A DNA stretch of 6,101 nt from Alphaproteobacteria bacterium (lineage in GTDB: Bacteria > Pseudomonadota > Alphaproteobacteria > Puniceispirillales > Puniceispirillaceae). The DNA is taken from contig WTHV01000096.1 of the NCBI GenBank assembly GCA_011525265.1, positions 1 through 6,101 of the forward strand. Reading direction: 5' to 3'. The translations under genes and the position numbers were made by a program. The notes beneath the pieces were generated by a model. That model was given only the letters and a program-made list of their open reading frames with translations, was not told the origin of the DNA and did no database searches. Of this stretch, positions 1 to 5,379 are shown in pieces; within the stretch, counting starts at the first letter, position 1, and each line of letters opens with the position of its first letter.

Positions 1-3
1 CAA

Positions 4-801
4 TTAAGCACCGCTCATGATCTCCTCTTCCATGTTCCAAATCATGGTCAGGATTTCTTCACGAACCTCACCAAAATCGGATTGTTGTTTGATTTCACGA
101 AGTGATTTTTTCAAGCCTTGCTCTGCGAATGGCAATTGATATTCTTTATGAATACGACCAGGGCGCGGCGCCATAACAAACAAACGCTCGCCAAGCAAAA
201 GTGCTTCTTCGACAGAGTGGGTGATGATGATGATTGTCTTGCCAGTCTCTTTCCATAATTCAAGGATAAGAGATTGCATCTTCTCGCGTGTTAGCGCGTC
301 AAGCGCGCCAAGAGGCTCATCCATCAAAATCACATCAGGGTCATTAACAAGGCATCTGGCAAGTGCAACACGTTGCTGCATGCCGCCAGATAGCTGATAG
401 GTTGGCGTATCACCAAACCCAGCAAGCCCGACAATATCAAGCCATTTTTCAACAAGCTTTTCACTTGTTTGCGGGTCTTCTTTTTTCATGCGAAGACCGA
501 AATCTACATTACGTGCCACTGGCAGCCACTCAAAAAGGGCGCCTTGCTGGAATACCATGCCGCGCTCAACACCAGGTGCTTTAATCTCATTATCCCCTAA
601 TGTCAGCTTGCCTGATGTTTGGCTCAAAAAGCCAGCAACCACATTCAAAAGTGTGGTTTTGCCACAGCCAGATGGGCCTAGGACAGATAACAGCTCTCCT
701 TTTTTCAAGGTGAAATTAATATCTTTAAGTGCGTTGACCTCTTGACCTGTTTGCGGGTTGGTAAAGGTCATACAGAGATCTTCACAAATTAAATCAGCCA
801 T
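4..801 (-). CDS. tauB: Taurine-type ABC transporter ATP-binding protein (TauB family)
   Basis: This 265-residue ATPase would power import of taurine or a similar sulfonate on the cytoplasmic face of the inner membrane, with the binding protein encoded upstream and a permease not in the window. All motifs are intact: Walker A GPSGCGKTT (residues 42-50), Q-loop in VFQQ (83-86), signature LSGGMQQR (137-144), Walker B VILMDEP (157-163, catalytic Glu162), D-loop ALDALT and H-loop His195. The length is normal for the TauB/SsuB/NrtD group. The start ATG at 801 follows a purine-rich AAGGGGG about 7 nt upstream. It is the third gene of the minus-strand series, 100 bp after tauA, with a terminator-like hairpin between them. 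The stop lies 3 bases from the left edge, where tauC would be expected. Sequence alone cannot separate taurine from alkanesulfonate or nitrate ATPases, so the substrate is inferred from the neighbours. Confidence 0.88.
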   Translation of the reverse strand: MADLICEDLCMTFTNPQTGQEVNALKDINFTLKKGELLSVLGPSGCGKTTLLNVVAGFLSQTSGKLTLGDNEIKAPGVERGMVFQQGALFEWLPVARNVDFGLRMKKEDPQTSEKLVEKWLDIVGLAGFGDTPTYQLSGGMQQRVALARCLVNDPDVILMDEPLGALDALTREKMQSLILELWKETGKTIIIITHSVEEALLLGERLFVMAPRPGRIHKEYQLPFAEQGLKKSLREIKQQSDFGEVREEILTMIWNMEEEIMSGA

Positions 802-847
802 TTTATTTCCCCCTTTTATCTCTATGGGCGATAAAGGTTTTTTGTAT

Positions 848-879
848 AAAAAAAGCCCGCCTCTTATTACAAGGCGGAC
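848..879 (-). terminator. Intrinsic terminator-like hairpin between tauA and tauB
   Basis: On the minus strand, GTCCGCCT (879-872) pairs with AGGCGGGC (862-855), giving 8 bp with one G-U pair and a 9-nt loop, followed at once by seven T residues (854-848). It lies about 20 nt after the tauA stop and before the tauB ribosome binding site. The geometry is that of a rho-independent terminator. Because tauB follows in the same direction, I infer partial termination that leaves more binding-protein mRNA than ATPase mRNA, a common arrangement in importer operons. I see no convincing tauB promoter in the remaining bases. Confidence 0.8.
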
Positions 880-901
880 TTTTCATCTTTTATGTCAACA
901 C

Positions 902-1867
902 TTACTGAAGGTATGAGCCGTCAATAGTTGCTGCGATTGAGCCTGTGATACCCTTCACATTGGTCTTAACAAATGTTGCACCAAGTGATTCAGCAGCGGC
1001 ACCTGCGATGCCGTTATTACCGAAGTAATCAGCAATTTGCTCTTCTGCTGTTGGGAAGATGAAGCCAGCCATCTGGTTGCGTGTCTGCTCAACTGACATA
1101 CCAGCGTCTGCTGCTACTTTGGCAAGTTGTGCATCTGAGGCAACCCAAGCTGCGTTTGCTTCTTCAGTGACTTCTAGGAATGTGCGAAGAAGATCTGGGT
1201 TTTCAGTCGCGAACTTCTCAGTCACTGAGATAACGTCAAATGAACCGATGCCAGCATCTGTCTTTTCCTGTGATGACATGATTGGTGTACCAACTTCGCC
1301 AGCTGCTTTTGCTGAGTTACCACCAAAGATACATGCCATATCAACTGAACCGTCAGCCAATGATACGGCGCCGTCTGCTGGTACCTGGTCAACGATTGTC
1401 ATTGTTGATGTGTCAACACCAAGTGCTGCCATTTGCTTTCTGAATGAGAAGTCAGCCATTGTGTTCAATGGAACAGCTGCTGTCTTGCCTTCTAGTTCAG
1501 AGGCGTTTGCTGAAGTGATGCCTAGGCCGTTTGCAACAAAGCAATCATTTGCTTCATATACAACAGCAACAGCAACCATCTTCAATGGTGCACCCTGCTG
1601 AATAGCAGTCACGAAAGGTGCAAGACCTTGTGAGTAAGAAATATCGATATCGCCAGCAAGCATGGCTTCAGTCATGGCTGTGCCTGCTGAGAAATCTGTC
1701 CAATTTACGTCAACGCCCATTGCGTCATCATAAGCTTTGTCAACTTTTGCGATTTGGTTTGGTGTTGCCCATTCCAAGAAAAACGCTACATTCACAGAAT
1801 CTGCTGCGATCGCAGGTGCTGAAAGCATTGCCGCACCAGCGACGATTGAGCTAAGCAGTTTTTTCAT
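902..1867 (-). CDS. tauA: Taurine ABC transporter periplasmic substrate-binding protein (TauA type)
   Basis: A 321-residue periplasmic binding protein that would capture taurine and deliver it to the TauBC importer. The start is the ATG at 1867: it has a strong ribosome binding site (GGGAGGAA, 1878-1871) and opens directly into a Sec signal peptide (MKK, a hydrophobic stretch, then APAIA-AD with likely cleavage after residue 21 or 22). There is no lipobox cysteine. An in-frame ATG at 2005 would add 46 residues before the signal peptide and is rejected. The mature part begins VNVAFFLEWATPNQIAKVDKAY and has the pattern FSAGTAMTEAMLAGDIDISYSQG followed by PADGAVSLADGSVDMACIFGG. This matches my memory of the alphaproteobacterial TauA group rather than E. 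coli TauA. It lies 182 bp after the aminotransferase stop and is followed by an intrinsic hairpin. Assignment to the SBP family is secure; taurine as ligand rests on recalled similarity and context. Confidence 0.85.
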   Translation of the reverse strand: MKKLLSSIVAGAAMLSAPAIAADSVNVAFFLEWATPNQIAKVDKAYDDAMGVDVNWTDFSAGTAMTEAMLAGDIDISYSQGLAPFVTAIQQGAPLKMVAVAVVYEANDCFVANGLGITSANASELEGKTAAVPLNTMADFSFRKQMAALGVDTSTMTIVDQVPADGAVSLADGSVDMACIFGGNSAKAAGEVGTPIMSSQEKTDAGIGSFDVISVTEKFATENPDLLRTFLEVTEEANAAWVASDAQLAKVAADAGMSVEQTRNQMAGFIFPTAEEQIADYFGNNGIAGAAAESLGATFVKTNVKGITGSIAATIDGSYLQ

Positions 1868-1897
1868 AAGTTCCTCCCTTAAAATAACTGACTTTGT

Positions 1898-1939
1898 TAA
1901 ACTCACTGTAACGGAGTTTACATTTGAGGCAAATGAAAC
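1898..1939 (-). promoter_or_regulatory. Two overlapping, mutually exclusive hairpins upstream of tauA
   Basis: Read on the minus strand, hairpin 1 is GTTTCATTTG (1939-1930), loop CCT, then CAAATG-T-AAAC (1926-1916), which is 10 bp with one bulged T. Hairpin 2 is TAAACTC (1920-1914), a 9-nt loop, then GAGTTTA (1904-1898), 7 perfect pairs. They share bases 1920-1916 and so cannot both form fully. Neither is followed by a T run, so they are not intrinsic terminators. They sit 20-60 nt before the tauA ribosome binding site. They could stabilise the mRNA, modulate tauA translation or act as DNA operators; the sequence does not say which. Confidence 0.45.
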
Positions 1940-1977
1940 AAGCGGCGTTAATGTAATTATTTTTACCAATTCACTTG

Positions 1978-2026
1978 GCTTGTGGTCTTTTGCCTTTATG
2001 GCCACAAGATATGGAGGTCTTGTGGC
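1978..2026 (-). promoter_or_regulatory. Hairpin after tpa with a competing third arm
   Basis: On the minus strand just after the tpa stop, GCCACAAGA (2026-2018) and TCTTGTGGC (2009-2001) form a perfect 9-bp stem with an 8-nt loop containing CCTCC. A third copy, CCACAAG (1984-1978), could instead pair with the second arm using 7 bp. On the minus strand the stem is followed by CATAAAGGC, not a T run, so it is a poor terminator of tpa transcription. On the plus strand it is followed by TATAATTTTTGTTTT and would terminate antisense transcription. Most likely this is a 3'-end stabilising or intercistronic element in the tpa-tauA transcript. The rest of the gap (1940-1977) is AT-rich and shows no clear promoter. 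Confidence 0.5.
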
Positions 2027-2049
2027 TATAATTTTTGTTTTAAGATGAA

Positions 2050-3363
2050 TTAAAGCTGTTGGTCCAAAGTCTTTCTGAACTTTTCAATAATCTCATCAAT
2101 GTGACTACGCTCTGCGATGAAGGCAGGTGCAAGGATGGCGTTATCGCCTGTCCATTTCACGTGCAAGCCATTCCAGAACATATCTTTTTGCATCTTACCA
2201 CCAAGTGCGCCTGGTGTTTCACCTGGGTGAATTTCAACAGTTGCCATCATGCCAATACCACGCAAGTCATAGACAAGCGGATGGTCTTTTAATGACCAGA
2301 CAGCATCTTGAAAATATTGTTCCATATCTGCCGCACGCTGGAACAGGCCTTCTTCTTGGTAGATTTTCTGTGTGGCAATACCAGCGGCACAAGCAGCAGG
2401 GTGTGCTGAGTAAGTATAGCCGTGGAAGAATTCAATCGCGCCATCTGGTGAGGCGTTTGTGACTGTGTCATAAATCTCATCAGACACAGCAACCGCACCC
2501 ATTGGGATAGCCCCATTTGTAATCGCTTTTGCCATTGTGATCATATCTGGCACAACACCAAAACGATCTGTTGCAAATGGAGCGCCCATACGACCAAAGC
2601 CTGTGATCACCTCATCAAAGACAAGCAACATACCATATTTGTCACAAATCTCGCGCACACGCTCAAGATAACCGACAGGTGGTACCAATGTGCCAGTCGA
2701 ACCTGCAACAGGCTCAATAAAGACAGCGCCGATTGTGCCACCGCCAAAATTCATCGCGATACGCTCAAGATCATCAGCCATTTCTGCGCCTGTTAGTGGC
2801 TGACCTTGTGAGAAGCGCTGCTCTTCTGTCCATGTGTGGCGAATCATTGAGATATTTGGCAATGTCAAACCGAACGTCTCGCGGTTTTTGACCATACCTG
2901 CCAAAGATACACCACCCATATTCACACCATGATAAGCACGCTCGCGGCTGACAAGGCGGTTACGCTGGGCTTGGCCACGCGCACGCTGATAAGCCAATAC
3001 GATCTTGATCGCTGTATCAATTGATTCAGAACCAGAATTTGTAAAGAACATATGATTGATTGTGTCAGGCAACATACGCGTTACCATCTCTGACAATTCA
3101 AATGAGCCTGGGTGACCAAGAGAGAAATGCGGAATATAGTCATTTTCTGACATTTGCTTATAAACAGCTTCAGCAATTTCCTTGCGGCCGTGACCGCATG
3201 GTGTTGTGAAAAGGCTTGATGAGCCATCAATCACTTTGCCACCCTTGTAATCCCAGCAATACATGCCTTCAGATTTTACAACCAAACGTGGTTCTTTTTT
3301 GAAGTCACGGTTGGCGCTAAATGGCATCCAGTGGCTTTCAAGCGAATTTACATCAAACGGCAT
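2050..3363 (-). CDS. tpa: Class III omega-amino acid:pyruvate aminotransferase, probable taurine:pyruvate aminotransferase
   Basis: A 437-residue cytoplasmic PLP enzyme expected to transaminate taurine with pyruvate, giving sulfoacetaldehyde and alanine. The start at 3363 is chosen because AAAGGAG (3376-3370) sits 6 nt upstream and the protein then begins at SLESHWMPFSANRDFKKEPRL, the usual family N-terminus; an ATG 15 codons earlier lacks this support. Visible family features (numbered from this start) are NSGSES near 109-114 for the PLP phosphate, YHG at 144-146, DEVITGFGR with Asp250 facing the pyridine nitrogen, AKAITNG with Schiff-base Lys279, and GYTYSAHP near 315-322. The sequence resembles Pseudomonas beta-alanine:pyruvate aminotransferase along its whole length, so beta-alanine, hypotaurine or another omega-amine are alternatives. 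Taurine is inferred from tauAB and tauR alongside. Near the C-terminus, HVKWTGD has Lys403 where related enzymes have Arg. It is the first gene of the minus-strand series and is preceded by probable TauR sites. Confidence 0.8.
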   Translation of the reverse strand: MPFDVNSLESHWMPFSANRDFKKEPRLVVKSEGMYCWDYKGGKVIDGSSSLFTTPCGHGRKEIAEAVYKQMSENDYIPHFSLGHPGSFELSEMVTRMLPDTINHMFFTNSGSESIDTAIKIVLAYQRARGQAQRNRLVSRERAYHGVNMGGVSLAGMVKNRETFGLTLPNISMIRHTWTEEQRFSQGQPLTGAEMADDLERIAMNFGGGTIGAVFIEPVAGSTGTLVPPVGYLERVREICDKYGMLLVFDEVITGFGRMGAPFATDRFGVVPDMITMAKAITNGAIPMGAVAVSDEIYDTVTNASPDGAIEFFHGYTYSAHPAACAAGIATQKIYQEEGLFQRAADMEQYFQDAVWSLKDHPLVYDLRGIGMMATVEIHPGETPGALGGKMQKDMFWNGLHVKWTGDNAILAPAFIAERSHIDEIIEKFRKTLDQQL

Positions 3364-3485
3364 AGCGCGCTCCTTTGTCTGTCTCAATGGTTCGTGGGAT
3401 AAGGTCATTATGATATGACAGGCACACGCCTCTCATCATCTCAACGCGACCCCATCCGCAAATTATCGAAAATCACCATGAGTGA

Positions 3486-3491
3486 ATTTTA
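3486..3491 (-). promoter_or_regulatory. Candidate -10 element of the tpa promoter
   Basis: On the minus strand the hexamer TAAAAT (3491-3486) differs from TATAAT at one position. It starts 9 nt after the end of the nearer CTGG box. The region at -35 overlaps that box and has no good TTGACA match, which fits a promoter that depends on an activator bound there, as TauR is known to be in Rhodobacter capsulatus. No other -10/-35 pair in the tpa leader has acceptable spacing, although CATAAT (nearer the gene) is a possible second -10. Confidence 0.45.
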
Positions 3492-3500
3492 CATGACGGG

Positions 3501-3532
3501 ATAGCACCAGAATAGTGATTGACTGGTGCCAG
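3501..3532 (-). promoter_or_regulatory. Probable TauR operator upstream of tpa (CTGG boxes repeated at 22 bp)
   Basis: Read toward tpa, CTGGCACCAG (3532-3523) is followed exactly 22 bp later by CTGGTGCTAT (3510-3501), so the boxes lie on the same face of the helix two turns apart. The first box sits in a dyad, ACTGG-CA-CCAGT (3533-3522). The second box matches CTGGACCTAT upstream of pta at 8 of 10 positions, and the first shares the nonamer AACTGGCAC with the pta site. From memory, TauR recognises direct repeats of a CTGGAC(C/T)TAA-like sequence; this fits but was not checked. MocR-family dimers typically bind direct or mixed repeats spaced like this. Confidence 0.6.
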
Positions 3533-3566
3533 TTTCTAGGTTTTTCTCTTCTAAGGATGCGAATAG

Positions 3567-3582
3567 GGTCTGGGAGTAGACC
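3567..3582. repeat. Inverted repeat GGTCT-N6-AGACC
   Basis: A perfect 5-bp dyad (GGTCT 3567-3571, AGACC 3578-3582) with a 6-bp spacer lies 118-134 bp upstream of tauR and beyond the tpa operator. The 16-bp symmetric layout suits a dimeric DNA-binding protein. It could be a second operator, for example for autoregulation of tauR, or a site for another regulator. An arm this short can arise by chance. Confidence 0.3.
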
Positions 3583-3598
3583 GTGAGATGCGTCATTT

Positions 3599-3627
3599 TT
3601 ATCAATTATTGCGCTCTTTGCCATAAA
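3599..3627 (+). promoter_or_regulatory. Weak candidate promoter for tauR
   Basis: TTATCA (3599-3604, 4 of 6 to TTGACA) and CATAAA (3622-3627, 4 of 6 to TATAAT) are 17 bp apart and would give a leader of about 65-70 nt. The match is modest and other weak pairs exist nearby, for example a TTGCCA at 3618. This is only the best candidate I can see. Confidence 0.22.
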
Positions 3628-3700
3628 TTAGGATGGCGGCAGATAGGTCAATAAGCGCAGTTTCATTAACAGGTAATCGCAGAAAAATAGTAGAGGCTGT

Positions 3701-5191
3701 ATGTTAGAATCACTGATATTTACCCTTGATTCAGATGCAAAGACATCACTGCAAATGCAGATTCGGCAAATTTTTGTCGAAGCGATTTTAAAACGTATTT
3801 TGCTCCCCGGTGATAAATTGCCGTCATCACGTGCGCTGGCGGATCAATTGTCAGTTTCCCGCAATACGGTAAATCTCGCCTATCAAGCTTTGATGGATAA
3901 TGAATATATCGAAGCGCGCCCGCGCTCTGGCTATGTGGTCAGTGCTTCTGCGCCTGTCGGGCGTCTTGAAGTCGCTCTTTCAGAAGATGACCCTGCTTTG
4001 AGTGATGATAAGGTTGATTGGGAGGCTAAATTAATTGCGCCCCTAGAAGAAGTGCGACTTGTGAAAAAGCCGCTTAATTGGCGTGAATATGAATTTCCTT
4101 TCATTTATGGCCAGACAGACAGCACCTTATTTGCGCATTCACAATGGCGTGATTGTTCACGCCAAGCGCTTGGGTTACGTGATTTCGGTAATACTGTGGG
4201 GGATTTTGGGTTTAATGATGACCCCATGCTTGTGAATTATATTTGTTCACGCTCTTTGCCGCGCCGCGGGATTCAAGTGGCACAAACACAATTGCTTGTC
4301 ACATTAGGTGCGCAAAATGCCTTATATCTTGTGGCGCAATTATTAATCGATTCGCAAAAGACTGTCGTCATCGAAGACCCCTCCTATCCTGATTTGCGTG
4401 ATATTGTTCAGCGCCGCACAGATAAGATTTTAACCTTGCCTGTTGATAATGAAGGCATGGTGCTTGATGAGGATGTGTTGAGCCAAGCAGATGTGGTGTG
4501 CATTACCCCCTCTCACCAATGTCCGACCACAACAACAATGTCATTGCAACGCCGCCGTGATTTGCTTGCGCTTGCCAATAAATATGACTTTTTAATTATT
4601 GAAGATGATTATGAGTTTGAGATGAATTTCATTGAAAAACCATCTCCTGCCCTAAAGTCACTCGATAAAACAGGTCATGTGATTTATGTTGGCAGCCTGT
4701 CTAAATCACTCTTTCCGGGTTTGCGGCTTGGCTATCTTGTGGCCTCTGTGCGCTTGATTGAACAAGCGCGCAGTTTACGTCATTTGATTTTGCGTCATCC
4801 GCCGGGGCATACACAGCGCACAGCTGCTTATTTCTTAGCGCTTGGTCATTATGAAGCCCAATTGCGCCGCTTGCGCCGTCATCTAGAAGTGCGCCGTGAA
4901 GTTCTGCAAGACGCCCTAGAAAAAGAAAATTATTTCGAGCAAACAGCCTCGCATTTTGGCGGTACCAGTTTTTGGATCAAGGGGCCAGAGTGGCTTGATG
5001 CCCGCCTTTTGGCAAAAAGAGCAGCAGAGCAGGGGATTTTGATTGAGGCAGGTGATGTGTTTTTTGCGCCTGAAAACCCGCCATTAAATTATTTCCGCGT
5101 CGCCTATAGCTCCATTGCGTCTGAAAAAATTCCAGAAGGGATTGAACGGCTTGCCCGATTGCTTGATGATATGAAAACAGAAGTGGCCTAG
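3701..5191 (+). CDS. tauR: TauR-like MocR-family transcriptional regulator (GntR wHTH fused to an aminotransferase-like domain)
   Basis: A 496-residue MocR regulator expected to sense taurine, probably through bound PLP, and to activate the taurine genes. Residues 10-80 form a GntR winged helix-turn-helix (LQMQIRQIFVEAIL, then LPSSRALADQLSVSRNTVNLAY and SGYVV). A linker of about 60 residues leads into a fold-type I aminotransferase domain (about 140-490). PLP-site motifs are complete: TPSHQCPT (269-276), EDDYEFE (301-307), Schiff-base Lys335 in GSLSKSLFPGLRLGY, and an Arg in FRVAYSS (464-470). The start ATG is supported by the family-like opening MLESLIFTLD; its ribosome binding site is weak (AGAGG, 4 nt upstream). 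It is divergent from tpa and upstream of pta in the same direction. PdxR, GabR and other MocR proteins share this architecture, so the specific name rests on the neighbours. The TAG stop is the first triplet of the repeats that precede pta. Confidence 0.87.
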   Translation: MLESLIFTLDSDAKTSLQMQIRQIFVEAILKRILLPGDKLPSSRALADQLSVSRNTVNLAYQALMDNEYIEARPRSGYVVSASAPVGRLEVALSEDDPALSDDKVDWEAKLIAPLEEVRLVKKPLNWREYEFPFIYGQTDSTLFAHSQWRDCSRQALGLRDFGNTVGDFGFNDDPMLVNYICSRSLPRRGIQVAQTQLLVTLGAQNALYLVAQLLIDSQKTVVIEDPSYPDLRDIVQRRTDKILTLPVDNEGMVLDEDVLSQADVVCITPSHQCPTTTTMSLQRRRDLLALANKYDFLIIEDDYEFEMNFIEKPSPALKSLDKTGHVIYVGSLSKSLFPGLRLGYLVASVRLIEQARSLRHLILRHPPGHTQRTAAYFLALGHYEAQLRRLRRHLEVRREVLQDALEKENYFEQTASHFGGTSFWIKGPEWLDARLLAKRAAEQGILIEAGDVFFAPENPPLNYFRVAYSSIASEKIPEGIERLARLLDDMKTEVA

Positions 5192-5230
5192 CACCTATCT
5201 GGACCTATTTCTATTGCCAACTGGCACTCT
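5189..5230 (+). promoter_or_regulatory. Probable TauR operator upstream of pta
   Basis: Two CTGG boxes, CTGGACCTAT (5199-5208) and CTGGCACTCT (5221-5230), start exactly 22 bp apart, the same phase as upstream of tpa. The second lies in AACTGGCAC, a nonamer also present in the tpa site, and in a dyad TGCCA-AC-TGGCA (5215-5226). A further related decamer, TAGCACCTAT (5189-5198), abuts the first box and starts with the tauR stop codon. CTGGACCTAT matches the CTGGAC(C/T)TAA consensus I recall for TauR at 9 of 10 positions. No clear -10/-35 pair follows, and no terminator separates tauR from pta, so pta may be both co-transcribed with tauR and driven from here. Confidence 0.6.
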
Positions 5231-5262
5231 TAATTTCAAGATGTAAGTGAGACATTAGACGA

Positions 5263-5289
5263 CCTATTTTCGCCTATCTTCAGTATAGG
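5263..5289 (+). repeat. Second CCTAT pair with an inverted copy before pta
   Basis: CCTAT occurs at 5263-5267 and 5273-5277, 10 bp apart, with the inverse ATAGG at 5285-5289. The same pentamer at the same 10-bp phase occurs at 5194-5198 and 5204-5208, which lies 69 bp upstream. The upstream pair overlaps the CTGG operator, so the downstream pair may be a secondary regulator site. The CTGG part is missing here, so this is weak evidence. Confidence 0.3.
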
Positions 5290-5379
5290 ACTTTATTCAC
5301 GTAATGCGGCCCAAGGGGGGCTAGAGCCATATTACCGTCATCATTCTTAAGTGATCAGACACCATGCTGTCCAAAATGG

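Larger units (their letters stand above)
3364..3700. other. Divergent intergenic control region between tpa and tauR
   Basis: No gene is supported in these 337 bases on either strand. They hold the tpa leader (about 115 nt from the proposed -10 to the start codon), the paired CTGG boxes at 3501-3532, an inverted repeat at 3567-3582 flanked by GATGCG direct repeats (3556-3561 and 3587-3592), and a weak candidate tauR promoter. A lone ATAGGTC (3643-3649) is the reverse complement of the GACCTAT found before pta and may be a further TauR half-site near the tauR start. Confidence 0.75.

Noticed and set aside
363..1601. Plus-strand open frames opposite tauB and tauA
   Set aside because: They are antisense shadows of genes with intact motifs and have no recognisable domains or ribosome binding sites.
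1868..2005. N-terminal extension of tauA from an upstream in-frame ATG at 2005
   Set aside because: It would place 46 residues before a clear signal peptide, its ATG lies in a hairpin arm, and the ATG at 1867 has a strong GGGAGGAA ribosome binding site.
2001..2026. Hairpin after tpa as an intrinsic terminator for tpa
   Set aside because: On the minus strand the stem is followed by CATAAAGGC, with no T run; only the plus strand has a T-rich tail, and no plus-strand gene ends there.
2059..2516. Open frames on both strands within the aminotransferase gene
   Set aside because: They overlap a full-length conserved enzyme and their translations resemble nothing recognisable.
3364..3408. Fifteen-codon extension of the aminotransferase
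   Set aside because: The extra residues are unlike the family, and they would bury the good AAAGGAG site located 6 nt before ATG 3363.
5234..5347. Short open plus-strand frame before pta (ends in EPYYRHHS)
   Set aside because: It contains no ATG, GTG or TTG start codon and has no family resemblance; it spans the repeat region and is probably chance.
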